From: Snodgrassella alvi
Lineage (GTDB): Bacteria > Pseudomonadota > Gammaproteobacteria > Burkholderiales > Neisseriaceae
Reading direction: 5' to 3'
NCBI RefSeq assembly: GCF_002777855.1
Contig: NZ_MEIK01000017.1
Location: 1-64,000 of the forward strand
DNA length: 64,000 nt
The notes under the pieces are model-generated. The model was not told the DNA's origin and made no database searches. It saw only the letters and a program-made list of their open reading frames with translations. The first letter of the stretch is position 1. Every line of letters begins with the position of its first letter. Shown one piece after another: positions 56,046 through 64,000 of this stretch. The position numbers were made by a program, and so were the translations under genes.

Positions 56046-57074
56046 TCAGGCGAACGGTGTCACTTCCATGTTGAACATGGCGCGGGCGGTATTCAGCATC
56101 TGGCAGCTAAAGCCCCATTCATTATCGTACCATGCCAGTACTTTTACCATATTGCCGTTGGTAACTTTGGTGAGGGTACTGTCAAATACAGATGCCTGAG
56201 GTAAGTGATTGAAATCACTTGAAACCAATGGTAGGCTATTATAGCCCAGAATATGCTGCATACTGCCTTCACTGGCCGCTTTAACGATGGCATTCACTTC
56301 TTCAATGCTGGTGTCGCGAGCTGCCTCAAAAGTTAGATCTACCAGTGAAACATTAATAGTTGGTACACGCACAGAGAAGCCGTCGAATTTGCCCTGTAGT
56401 TCCGGCAGTACCAGTCCTAAAGCTTTGGCGGCACCGGTTTTGGTTGGAATCAGGTTTTCCACTGCACTACGGGCACGACGTAAATCTTTATGCCGTACAT
56501 CGGTCAGAACCTGATCGTTAGTAAATGCATGAATGGTTGTCATCAAACCTTTTACCATGCCCAGTCCGTCATTAATAGCTTTGGCTACCGGAGCCAGACA
56601 GTTGGTTGTGCAGGAACCATTGGATACTACAGTCATTTCTGGTGTGAGTACCTGATGATTCACGCCGTATACTACAGTGGCATCTACATCAGAACCACCG
56701 GGAGCGGATATCAAAACTTTCTTAGCGCCACTCTGTATATGGACGCTAGCTTTTTCTTTGCTGGTAAATGCACCAGTACATTCCAGTACCAGATCAATAC
56801 CTAATTCACCCCAAGGCAGTTCTGCCGGATTGCGAGTAGCGAAAAAGCGGATACGGTCGCCGTTGATAATTAAAGCATCATCATCAAATGAAACATCTGC
56901 GGTGAAACGGCCATGAACGGTATCGAATTTTGTCAGATGGGCACTGGTTTCCAATGTGCCACTGGCATTTATCGCGACAATTTCAAACTGGTTGCGCAGG
57001 TTATAGTCATAGATGGCACGCAATATCTGGCGGCCGATACGGCCATAACCATTAATGGCAACTTTTAACGTCAT
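56046..57074 (-). CDS. gap: Type I glyceraldehyde-3-phosphate dehydrogenase
   Basis: A 342-residue GAPDH-family enzyme. NAD(P)-binding [16 protein letters not shown] at the start, the catalytic Cys in [12 protein letters not shown] (the usual Ala before Ser is Gly), the catalytic His in [10 protein letters not shown], and [12 protein letters not shown] near the C-terminus. The [18 protein letters not shown] segment is closer to the GapB and erythrose-4-phosphate dehydrogenase types, so the coenzyme or substrate preference is uncertain. Monocistronic. Confidence 0.92.
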   Translation of the reverse strand: MTLKVAINGYGRIGRQILRAIYDYNLRNQFEIVAINASGTLETSAHLTKFDTVHGRFTADVSFDDDALIINGDRIRFFATRNPAELPWGELGIDLVLECTGAFTSKEKASVHIQSGAKKVLISAPGGSDVDATVVYGVNHQVLTPEMTVVSNGSCTTNCLAPVAKAINDGLGMVKGLMTTIHAFTNDQVLTDVRHKDLRRARSAVENLIPTKTGAAKALGLVLPELQGKFDGFSVRVPTINVSLVDLTFEAARDTSIEEVNAIVKAASEGSMQHILGYNSLPLVSSDFNHLPQASVFDSTLTKVTNGNMVKVLAWYDNEWGFSCQMLNTARAMFNMEVTPFA

Positions 57075-57212
57075 GCTTATTCCTTTTCAAATCAACAAAA
57101 CTGATTAGGTAAATTTCAAGTTTGGAATGCAAAATTGGTTAATTCAATTATCTGATTCGCATTAAAAACACCATGTATTATTATAGCGGAACCAGCTTAA
57201 TTCCTCATCTGT

Positions 57213-57791
57213 TCAGCGTAAGCCGTTTTCGGCAGCAGGCAGTGTGACCATTTGCTGGAAAGACTGTGCCATAGTGTTTAAATCTAACCAACCCATGCCG
57301 CTGAAAATTAATAGAATTACACTGCCGACTAGACAAGTGATGAAACAATAGACAATATAAGCCAAGGCTACTTTAAATACATTTTGCTGGCTAATGCGGA
57401 CAAAACCACCTACTTGAACCACTATGGTCCAGATCATCCACGCCATTCCGGGCATGGCTAATGCGTGTGGAAAGTACAGTATAGCTACCATGGGCAGAGT
57501 TAGCGCTTCAGTGACCAGTATGTAACCATACCATTGTCCGGGCTGCCGGTTGTAGTAGCTAAGAATGGATTGCATGGAAAAACTCAGAACCGCCCAGCGC
57601 AATACAGTTAATACCATAATAAAAGCACTGATACCCAGTTGATGTCCGAGAAAGGGTGACATGTTCGCAATACTCATTAGGCCTAATGCCAAGAGTACGG
57701 CAATAAAGATAAACGGCGAATAACGGTAATGCGTTTTAGGGTAAAACTGCATACGCAGTGCAGCCCAAGTGTCGATGAAAAACTGATACAT
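57213..57791 (-). CDS. Membrane protein, Yip1-like
   Basis: A 192-residue integral membrane protein with about five hydrophobic segments, opening MYQFFIDTWAALRMQFYPKT. The layout (soluble N-terminal WAALRMQFYP-type segment then five helices) resembles the Yip1 domain family found in many proteobacteria; function is unknown. No partner is adjacent. A weak match: general hydrophobic pattern more than motifs. Confidence 0.55.
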   Translation of the reverse strand: MYQFFIDTWAALRMQFYPKTHYRYSPFIFIAVLLALGLMSIANMSPFLGHQLGISAFIMVLTVLRWAVLSFSMQSILSYYNRQPGQWYGYILVTEALTLPMVAILYFPHALAMPGMAWMIWTIVVQVGGFVRISQQNVFKVALAYIVYCFITCLVGSVILLIFSGMGWLDLNTMAQSFQQMVTLPAAENGLR

Positions 57792-58076
57792 TGAATCAAT
57801 ATCACTTTATGTTGTTGAATAAACCATAACAGCCATTTCATTAATCGTGCCAGCATTGTCTGGATTCGCATGCTATTTGGCAGAGTTTTCCGGTTATGAT
57901 GGCGTTTTTTACGCCATTTGGTTTTATTCTGTTGTTTATACGAAGATATATTGGCTAATGGACTGATTGGTAAAATGTTAATGCTAACCTGAGTTTTCAG
58001 ATCAGTTTTGCAAAATTGATTGCTGTCTGTACAGGTTTGCTGTTCATTTGATTTCCGAATCAGACCTGAAGGAAAT

Positions 58077-58940
58077 TCAGTTTAGTTGTGCATCGTGTAG
58101 TTCAGCAGCTTGCAGCGTATTTTCCATCAAAGAGGCGATTGTCATGGGGCCGACGCCACCTGGCACTGGAGTTATCATCGCTGCGCGTTCTCTAGCGTTG
58201 GCGAATGCTACGTCACCGCATAACTGGCCGTTTTCCAACCGATTTATTCCTACATCTATGACGATTGCGCCAGGTTTAATCCATTCACCTTTGACAAAAT
58301 TCGGTTGGCCTACACCCACTACAACAATATCGGCTGCTGCGACTTCCTGTGCCAGATTCTGCGTCGCGCTGTGACAAACTGTAACTGTGGCTCGAGCCAA
58401 CAGAAGCTCTAAAGCCTGCGGTCTGCCAACGATATTTGATGCACCTACTACTACAGCTTTTTTACCGGCTACATCAATTTGATAAGCTTCCAGTAAGGTC
58501 ATTACACCTTTCGGTGTGCACGGACGCATTAGCGGCATCTTTACTGCCAGACGGCCTACATTATACGGATGGAACCCGTCGACATCTTTATGCGGCACAA
58601 TCCGCTCTAGTACTAGCTGACCATTTATATGTTTTGGTAAAGGTAGCTGTACCAGAATACCATCTACACCCTTGTCGGCATTCATTTCATCAATGAGTGC
58701 CAGCAATTCTGATTCACTGGTCTGAGTAGGTAGTTCATAACTGCGTGATTCAAAGCCGATGGTTTCGCAGGCACGTTTTTTATTGCGTACATACACAGCA
58801 CTGGCTGGGTCCTCGCCTACCAGTACGACCGCTAGGCAAGGACGGCGTAACTGATTATCCAGCCGCTGCTGCACACGACCCGCGAGTTTTTGCAGAATTT
58901 GTTCGGAAATTTTTTTGCCATCAATGAGTTGAGCGGTCAT
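58077..58940 (-). CDS. folD: Bifunctional methylene-THF dehydrogenase/cyclohydrolase FolD
   Basis: A 287-residue one-carbon enzyme, interconverting methylene-, methenyl- and formyl-tetrahydrofolate. [14 protein letters not shown] holds the catalytic Lys, [15 protein letters not shown] is the folate-site signature, and [20 protein letters not shown] binds [24 protein letters not shown] closes the fold. Monocistronic. The preceding stretch 57792-58076 holds no ORF. Confidence 0.97.
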   Translation of the reverse strand: MTAQLIDGKKISEQILQKLAGRVQQRLDNQLRRPCLAVVLVGEDPASAVYVRNKKRACETIGFESRSYELPTQTSESELLALIDEMNADKGVDGILVQLPLPKHINGQLVLERIVPHKDVDGFHPYNVGRLAVKMPLMRPCTPKGVMTLLEAYQIDVAGKKAVVVGASNIVGRPQALELLLARATVTVCHSATQNLAQEVAAADIVVVGVGQPNFVKGEWIKPGAIVIDVGINRLENGQLCGDVAFANARERAAMITPVPGGVGPMTIASLMENTLQAAELHDAQLN

Positions 58941-59160
58941 TAGCTAATTCCAGACAGAAAGATAAATAAAGAGGCTGTTGGCGGGCAACCAGCAGCTGAA
59001 ACTCAGAAAAATGGCATTGTCGCATTTTTTAGCCTTGCTTTCATCTGCTTTTATTGATTGTGTGCAACCATAAATCGGCAATATTTCAAAAATATGGCAA
59101 AAAAATTAGGTTTACCTCTTGACGATGGTTTTTCAGAGCTGTATAGTTCGCCTCTCTCGT

Positions 59161-59238
59161 CGGGGTGTAGCGCAGCCTGGTTAGCGCATCTGCTTTGGGA
59201 GCAGAGGGTCGTGAGTTCGAATCCCACCACCCCGACCA
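59161..59238 (+). tRNA. tRNA-Pro (TGG anticodon)
   Basis: Acceptor CGGGGTG (59161-59167) pairs with CACCCCG, followed by A and encoded CCA. The anticodon arm TCTGC-TTTGGGA-GCAGA shows anticodon TGG, and GTTCGAATC is the T loop. First of a three-tRNA array. Confidence 0.95.
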
Positions 59239-59276
59239 CATCGACTGAATCCTTATCCGGATAGATTTGAGAGTAC

Positions 59277-59353
59277 GCGCCCGTAGCTCAACCGGATAGA
59301 GCACCGGCCTTCTAAGCCGGGGGTTACAGGTTCGATTCCTGTCGGGCGCACCA
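59277..59353 (+). tRNA. tRNA-Arg (TCT anticodon)
   Basis: Acceptor GCGCCCG (59277-59283) pairs with CGGGCGC, followed by A and encoded CCA. The anticodon arm CCGGC-CTTCTAA-GCCGG gives anticodon TCT, decoding AGA/AGG. T loop GTTCGATTC is intact. About 38 nt after tRNA-Pro. Confidence 0.95.
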
Positions 59354-59371
59354 AGTTTGAAAAGTTTTAAT

Positions 59372-59448
59372 GGTGGCTGTAGCTCAGTTGGTAGAGCCCT
59401 GGATTGTGATTCCAGTTGTCGTGGGTTCGAGCCCCATCAGCCACCCCA
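59372..59448 (+). tRNA. tRNA-His (GTG anticodon)
   Basis: Body GTGGCTG pairs with CAGCCAC; the extra G at 59372 (G-1) faces discriminator C, as required for histidine, and CCA is encoded. Loop TTGTGAT contains anticodon GTG. The G(-1)-C73 pair is clear in the sequence. Confidence 0.95.
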
Positions 59449-59452
59449 GATT

Positions 59453-59486
59453 AAAAGCCCAAGCCCTTTGCTTGGGCTTTTAGCTT
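59453..59486 (+). terminator. tRNA array terminator
   Basis: AAAAGCCCAAG (59453-59463) pairs with CTTGGGCTTTT (59471-59481), then a T-rich tail, just after tRNA-His. Confidence 0.92.
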
Positions 59487-59582
59487 TTATAGCCTTATCC
59501 TTTTACAGGCAGATATCGCCTGTTAAACTGGTAATCTTTAAAGCCTGACTCTGCGAGCTGTTTATCACTATGCTATCCCGCT

Positions 59583-60755
59583 ATGAATAAAACTGCAACT
59601 GAACTGCCCTCGTTAACCATAGCCTTGTGTGCTGGGGAGGCGTCCGGTGACTTGCTTGGCGCCCATCTTATGAATGCCATACGTGCCCGTTATCCAAATG
59701 TGCAGTTTGTGGGTATCGGTGGGCCGCGTATGCTTGCTGCAGGTATTCGCAGTTTATATGATCAGGAAAAGCTGGCGGTACGTGGTTTTGTAGAAGTTGT
59801 AAAAAAACTTCCGGAAATTCTGGCCATTCGCCGAGGCTTAATTCATGCACTGAAAACGATTCGACCGCAGGTGTTTGTAGGAATAGATGCGCCGGATTTT
59901 AATCTGGGTGTGGCAGAAAGTTTAAAACATGCCGGTATTGCCACTGTGCATTATGTTAGCCCGTCTGTATGGGCCTGGCGGCGCAAGCGAGTAAAAAAAA
60001 TCGTCAGGCAAGTTGATGAAGTGCTGTGTTTGTTTCCGATGGAGCCGGAATTATATCGACAAGCAGGCGGGCGAGCGCGTTTTGTCGGTCATCCACTGGC
60101 GCAGACATTGCCGTTGCAGGTTGATCGTCAGGCCAGACGCCAGCAATTGAAACTACCTGAGCAGGCTCCGGTATTTGTATTAATGCCGGGTAGTCGGGTG
60201 AGTGAAATTGATTTTATGGCGCCATTGTTTTTACAGGCAGCCGAAATCATCCGCCAGCGCTATCCGCAGGCTGAGTTTTTAATGCCACTGGCTACTGCGG
60301 CAACGCGGCAGCGGATGCAAACTTTACTGGCGCAGCCGGCATGGCAAAAACTGCCAGTACGTTTGATGTCTGCGCATGCGGAAATGGCATGTCAGGCTGC
60401 TGATGTGACTCTGGTAACCAGTGGTACGGCTACGCTAGAAGTAGCCTTGTGTCAGTGTCCAATGGTAATCAGTTATAAGATATCGCCATTAACCTATGCT
60501 TATGTAAAACATAAAATTAAAGTGCCTTATGTTGGGTTGCCTAATATTTTGTTGGACAGAGGCGTGGTGCCGGAGCTCTTACAGGGAAATGCTACCCCGC
60601 AGAAGCTGGCTCAGGCGGTGATCCAATGGTATGAATCGCCACAGGAAATTGAAAGCCTGCGAACAGATTTTTTGGCACTGCATCAGCAGTTGCGTTTGAA
60701 CACTGACGAACTAGCTGCACAGGCTGTGCTCCAGCACGCTACGGGGCAGGTATGA
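59583..60755 (+). CDS. lpxB: Lipid-A-disaccharide synthase LpxB
   Basis: A 390-residue membrane-associated glycosyltransferase joining UDP-diacylglucosamine and lipid X in lipid A assembly. [19 protein letters not shown] is the LpxB signature; [21 protein letters not shown] and [25 protein letters not shown] are present, as is PNILL. Start at ATG 59583. Overlaps rnhB by 4 nt (ATGA), a widely conserved lpxB-rnhB pair. Confidence 0.96.
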   Translation: MNKTATELPSLTIALCAGEASGDLLGAHLMNAIRARYPNVQFVGIGGPRMLAAGIRSLYDQEKLAVRGFVEVVKKLPEILAIRRGLIHALKTIRPQVFVGIDAPDFNLGVAESLKHAGIATVHYVSPSVWAWRRKRVKKIVRQVDEVLCLFPMEPELYRQAGGRARFVGHPLAQTLPLQVDRQARRQQLKLPEQAPVFVLMPGSRVSEIDFMAPLFLQAAEIIRQRYPQAEFLMPLATAATRQRMQTLLAQPAWQKLPVRLMSAHAEMACQAADVTLVTSGTATLEVALCQCPMVISYKISPLTYAYVKHKIKVPYVGLPNILLDRGVVPELLQGNATPQKLAQAVIQWYESPQEIESLRTDFLALHQQLRLNTDELAAQAVLQHATGQV

Positions 60756-61363
60756 GCTTCGATTTAGGTGTATTACCCGCTCATGCCGGTGTGGACGAAG
60801 CTGGACGTGGCCCTTTAGTGGGCAGTGTTTATGCTGCAGCCGTGATTCTGCCGGCAAATTATGATTTACCCGGTCTCACTGATTCCAAAAAATTATCTGA
60901 AAAAAAACGTGATGAGCTGGCGATACAGATTAAACAGCAGGCAACTGCATGGTCTGTAGCCGCAGCCGATGTCAGTGAAATTCATCAGTATAATATTCTG
61001 TTTGCCACTATGCGCGCGATGGCTCGTGCGGTGATGAATTTGCATACTGTTCCTAGCAAAGTCTGGATAGATGGCAATCGCATACCTGCTGATTTAACCT
61101 TGCCGGCAGAAGCTGTAGTAAAAGGAGATTTGAAAATAGCTGCTGTGTCGGCAGCTTCGATTCTGGCTAAAACGGCACGGGATGCAGAAATGTATGCATT
61201 GCACCAGCAATACCCTCAATATGGTTTTGACCGGCACAAGGGCTATGGTACGGCCGCACATTTGGCTGCTCTCCGGCAATTTGGGGTATTACCCCAGCAT
61301 CGTCAGGATTTTGCACCGGTAAAAGCTTTACTGCTACAGGGTAAATGCTTGGTAGAAATTTAA
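60752..61363 (+). CDS. rnhB: Ribonuclease HII
   Basis: A 203-residue RNase that removes ribonucleotides and RNA primers from RNA:DNA. Active-site [20 protein letters not shown] holds the DEAG acidic pair; [12 protein letters not shown] and the later [21 protein letters not shown] with Asp complete the metal site; [13 protein letters not shown] follows. Translationally coupled to lpxB. Confidence 0.97.
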   Translation: MSFDLGVLPAHAGVDEAGRGPLVGSVYAAAVILPANYDLPGLTDSKKLSEKKRDELAIQIKQQATAWSVAAADVSEIHQYNILFATMRAMARAVMNLHTVPSKVWIDGNRIPADLTLPAEAVVKGDLKIAAVSAASILAKTARDAEMYALHQQYPQYGFDRHKGYGTAAHLAALRQFGVLPQHRQDFAPVKALLLQGKCLVEI

Positions 61364-61490
61364 TTTTTTAAGTTTGATTTTTTGTCTGGTGATATGGGAA
61401 TTACTGGTGGCAGAAAAAAGTATGAGACACTGCCTATTATTGCAATCTTGATAAGCGGAATAGTTGAAACAATATTTCTGGCGGCAAATA

Positions 61491-61525
61491 AAAAAACGCT
61501 TTCTATTTCAGAAAGCGTTTTTTGG
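61491..61525. terminator. Bidirectional terminator between rnhB and dksA
   Basis: AAAAAACGCTTTCT (61491-61504) pairs perfectly with AGAAAGCGTTTTTT (61510-61523). It can end rnhB on the plus strand and dksA on the minus strand. Confidence 0.92.
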
Positions 61526-61542
61526 TGCTTATCAATTCAGTA

Positions 61543-61959
61543 TCAGTCCACAAACTGTTTTTTAATTCGCTCACGCCTTTCTTGTGCTTCGACAGACAGA
61601 GTTGCAGTTGGTCGAGCCAGTAAGCGTTTCAGGCCGATAGGTTCACCGGTATCTTGACAGAAGCCATAATCCCCTTCATCCAGCTGACGTAAAGAGGCTT
61701 GAATTTTGCTAAGTAGTTTGCGTTCGCGGTCACGGGTACGCAGCTCCAGAGCATATTCTTCTTCCAGTGTCGCACGGTCTGCCGGATCTGGAGTGGTAGA
61801 TTGTTCCTGCAAATGACCGGCAGTATTATTGGCATTGTGAATCAGCTCATCCTGAAGTTTCAGCAGCAAATCACGGAAGAAGGCTTGATGTTCTTCATTC
61901 ATGTACTCTTCTTCAGGGCCGTTCCATGCTTGGATGTCTTGTTCAGTGAGTTTAGCCAT
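61543..61959 (-). CDS. dksA: RNA polymerase-binding transcription factor DksA, cysteine-poor type
   Basis: A 138-residue secondary-channel factor that with ppGpp tunes rRNA and amino-acid promoters. The coiled-coil tip holds the acidic DPADRATLEEEYALELRTRD ; the fold ends in YGFCQDTGEPIGLKRLLARP TATLSVEAQERRER. The zinc-ribbon of E. coli DksA has CxxC...CxxC; here only the first Cys remains, replaced by D-T-G and V-E-A-Q, as in other neisserial proteins. That zinc-independent form should be less redox-sensitive. Confidence 0.92.
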   Translation of the reverse strand: MAKLTEQDIQAWNGPEEEYMNEEHQAFFRDLLLKLQDELIHNANNTAGHLQEQSTTPDPADRATLEEEYALELRTRDRERKLLSKIQASLRQLDEGDYGFCQDTGEPIGLKRLLARPTATLSVEAQERRERIKKQFVD

Positions 61960-62119
61960 TATACAGTCTTTCTTTTGCGTAGCTCATTTAAGCAATTAGC
62001 TCAGGAATTGACAACTAGCTCTGTTTTTGAACAACATAAACCAGTTGTCAGGCTGTTAAAAAAGTTCGGGCATGATAGCATGTTTTTATAATCTATTCGT
62101 AAATTTGCATTAGACAACA

Positions 62120-62683
62120 CTATCCACTAATCAGCCAGTATGAAATTTTATTTGCTGCTAGCGGTAACCACCAATCTAGACATAGCCATAATACAATTAG
62201 AATCACTGTCGCAGAAAAATCATATCTACCTAAGCGCAGTACAGCAAAAGGGCGGGTAAGGGGGGTGAAAATGCGCTGTAGGGTCAATAAAAGCACTGAA
62301 TATGGCTTGCAGAGGCTTAAAAACATTCGTAATACCAGACCGGTGAACAACGCGTAACACATGGCTCTGAGTGAAAACAGAACACTGGAAAATAAACTGG
62401 CTGCTATGCTACGCATATCTGGCTGTGTCCAGCCGAAAGTGGTAATGAGATTAATAATGGAAGCCAGAAAATAAATAATTAGGGTAGCCACAATGCAGGC
62501 GATATCCCATCTACCTAGAGGTGGCACGATTCTGCGTAAAGGCCGTATTAGCCAATTGGTTGTTCGTACACTGAATTGCGCCAGCGGATGTAAAAAAGGC
62601 AAATTTCCCCACTGTAGCAAAAGCCGTGCCCAGCACATGATAGCTAGGGCACTGGCTAACAGAAAAATAGTTTTACTGATCAC
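62120..62683 (-). CDS. YggT family membrane protein
   Basis: A 187-residue protein with two YGGT repeats: LARLLLQWGNLPFLHPLAQF-like NTIA start, LIRPLRRIVPPLGRWDIACI, and later LLLTLQRIFTPLTRPFAVLR LGRYD, each with two transmembrane helices. Function not established; some relatives influence osmotic resistance or cell shape. It follows proC by eight bases, a widespread proC-yggT pair. Confidence 0.88.
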   Translation of the reverse strand: MISKTIFLLASALAIMCWARLLLQWGNLPFLHPLAQFSVRTTNWLIRPLRRIVPPLGRWDIACIVATLIIYFLASIINLITTFGWTQPDMRSIAASLFSSVLFSLRAMCYALFTGLVLRMFLSLCKPYSVLLLTLQRIFTPLTRPFAVLRLGRYDFSATVILIVLWLCLDWWLPLAANKISYWLISG

Positions 62684-62691
62684 AAGTTACC

Positions 62692-63486
62692 TTAAGGAGC
62701 TAGTTGTTGTTGCATTTCTTCTGCACGGGCAACGCTGGCTGCCACGCCATCAGCCACAACCTGTGACAGCTGATGCTGGTCGAATACTGATGTGGCGGCA
62801 AAAGTGGTTCCCCCTTTGGAGGTAACATTTTTCTGTAACTGCACAAATTCAGTACCAGACTGTTCTGCCAGTGAAACTGCACCTTTGAATGTGCCCAGAC
62901 TTAATTGATGAGCTTCTTTTGTGCTGAATCCTTGTTGTATGGCAGCCTGTTGTAAAGCATTTAGAAAATAGAATACGTATGCCGGACCACTGCCACTGAT
63001 GCCAGCAATACGGTTAATGGCGCTTTCTTCGTCCAGCCAAACCACTTCTCCAGTGGTACGCATAATGTTTTCGGCCAAATTTTTATCTGCTGTATCAATA
63101 TTAGATGGTGCGTACAAACCGGAAATACCTAGGCCAATCTGACAGGGTGTATTAGGCATAATGCGGATGATGCGCTGATGATTTTGAAGAAACTGACTCA
63201 ATGTATTGATGGTTAATCCGGCAGCGATACTCAGCACTAAAGCACCGTTTAACTCAATACCGGCAGTTGACTGCTGCATATCCTGTGGTTTAACTGCTAG
63301 CACCAGTACGTCATCAGCATTCAGGGTAGGTAGTTTTTCACTACACCTAACCTGATAACAGCTGCTCAAATGTTGGCGTTTTTCCAGATTACGGTCAATC
63401 ACTTCGATATCATAGCCGCCTTGTTTGCTCATTCCTGCAACGATGGCTGTAGCCATATTACCGCCACCCAGAAAATAAATACTCAT
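62692..63486 (-). CDS. proC: Pyrroline-5-carboxylate reductase
   Basis: A 264-residue NADPH enzyme making proline from P5C. IYFLGGGNMATAIVAGM is the dinucleotide fold; AVKPQDMQ, IMPNTPCQIGLGISGLYAP, and GISGSGPAYVFYFLNALQQA AIQQGFS follow the ProC pattern, with TSKGGTTFAA near the C-terminus. First in the proC-yggT pair. Confidence 0.96.
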   Translation of the reverse strand: MSIYFLGGGNMATAIVAGMSKQGGYDIEVIDRNLEKRQHLSSCYQVRCSEKLPTLNADDVLVLAVKPQDMQQSTAGIELNGALVLSIAAGLTINTLSQFLQNHQRIIRIMPNTPCQIGLGISGLYAPSNIDTADKNLAENIMRTTGEVVWLDEESAINRIAGISGSGPAYVFYFLNALQQAAIQQGFSTKEAHQLSLGTFKGAVSLAEQSGTEFVQLQKNVTSKGGTTFAATSVFDQHQLSQVVADGVAASVARAEEMQQQLAP

Positions 63487-63557
63487 TTCATTTCCTCTTT
63501 TTATTTATAAATATTAACAATTTGAATGCAACAATATTCCAAGCTTGAAGCGAATGA

Positions 63558-63580
63558 ATATTGAATATGCAATTCAATAT
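63558..63580. repeat. AT-rich inverted repeat upstream of proC
   Basis: ATATTGAAT (63558-63566) pairs with ATTCAATAT (63572-63580) in the 300-bp region between divergent proC and the lipoprotein gene. It may be an operator; the rest of 63487-63786 shows no ORF. Confidence 0.35.
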
Positions 63581-63786
63581 TATATTCAAGATTTCTTGAT
63601 ACCGGTAAATGATTAAAGCGAACTGTGGATTGAATAATCAGTCTTTATGTTGTGCGTAGTTCTGCCAACAACATAATTTTATTCGATAATTTCAAAGCTA
63701 AATACTATTTAAAATTAATATATGGGTTGGAATTTATTTAGGCTATATGTTAAATATATCATCTACTCTGATAAATAAAGGTGTTT

Positions 63787-64000
63787 ATGTTGATAATAAA
63801 TTCACAGCTTAGTAAAACCGGACGTTGTCTACTCGTGGCGTGGGTTGTAGGGTTATTGAGCGCTTGTGGTTCAGTTCATACACTAAGTGATGCTAAAGGT
63901 AGGGTGAAGCAGGATGCTCCGGTAGCGGTCAATGCAGCGCCTAAGATAGGAAATTATGAATCCAGAATTGGCTTTAAAGGGGCTGAAACTTCAAGCATAT
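63787..64000 (+). CDS. Putative lipoprotein, 5' part only
   Basis: The frame from ATG 63787 runs off the window end with 71 residues. A signal peptide (MLIINSQLSKTGRCLLVAWV) ends in a lipobox GLLSACG, so the mature protein starts at Cys. AAAGG lies about 6 bases before the ATG. The later KGRVKQDAPVAVNAAPKIGN is polar. The family cannot be named from this fragment. Confidence 0.65.
   Translation, partial: MLIINSQLSKTGRCLLVAWVVGLLSACGSVHTLSDAKGRVKQDAPVAVNAAPKIGNYESRIGFKGAETSSI

Noticed and set aside
59058-59304. Open frames over the tRNA array
   Set aside because: They cover tRNA-Pro and tRNA-Arg sequence and have no support as proteins.
61382-61657. 91-residue plus-strand frame after rnhB
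   Set aside because: It crosses a strong terminator and overlaps dksA in antisense.

Overview
The window looks like a chromosome segment from a betaproteobacterium of the family Neisseriaceae, most likely a Snodgrassella-type bee-gut symbiont. This rests on gene content and protein resemblance, not on a database search. The signs are an mtrR-mtrCDE efflux locus, a pilF-pilG-pilD type IV pilus locus with coaE (the old orfX), a DksA that has lost most zinc cysteines, and inverted repeats containing AGGCTGCCTGAA, which resembles the uptake-sequence dialects of this family. Base composition is moderate in the core genes and very AT-rich in two islands.

Layout. 1-630: 3' end of a 23S rRNA gene, 5S rRNA and terminator. 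640-1140: debris, including the C-terminal remnant of a TrmL-type tRNA methyltransferase. 1.2-4.3 kb: Fsr-like MFS transporter, AI-2E-family membrane protein, DJ-1/PfpI protein. 4.4-6.3 kb: a gene graveyard holding a broken TonB-dependent receptor behind a Fur-box-like site, a frameshifted PchB-type chorismate mutase and an interrupted helix-hairpin-helix protein, around one intact ClbS/DfsB-like gene. 6.3-11 kb: alpha carbonic anhydrase, aminotransferase, LysE exporter, xerC, thioesterase, UspA. 11-18 kb: mtrR and mtrCDE. 18-19 kb: rpmB, rpmG, slyX. 19.1-20.4 kb: a short ORF, then a TPP riboswitch driving a lone tenA.

20.6-23.9 kb is the highlight: two adjacent AT-rich reverse transcriptase genes, both with YVDD active sites, whose sizes and order match a DRT type 3 (UG3 + UG8) antiphage system. 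Downstream lies about 1.4 kb of decayed sequence with a possible promoter and hairpins and the fossil 3' end of a second heme-type TonB receptor. 25.2-31.3 kb is a complete heme-uptake operon (TonB receptor, HmuS, HmuT, HmuU, HmuV) behind a probable Fur-controlled promoter.

31.7-34 kb: polar amino-acid ABC importer. 34-39 kb: a periplasmic protein with two retropepsin motifs, grpE with a sigma-32-like promoter, and ppc. 39-42 kb: cysT-cysW-cysA sulfate importer without its binding protein. 42.4-45.7 kb: murA, a BolA/IbaG gene and a YadGH-like ABC exporter. 45.7-51.1 kb: yacG, zapD, coaE, pilD, pilG, pilF. 51.3-58.9 kb: recJ, a RpfE-like protein, an M61 peptidase, GAPDH, a membrane protein, folD. 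59.1-59.5 kb: tRNA-Pro, tRNA-Arg, tRNA-His. 59.6-64 kb: lpxB, rnhB, dksA, yggT, proC and the start of a lipoprotein gene.
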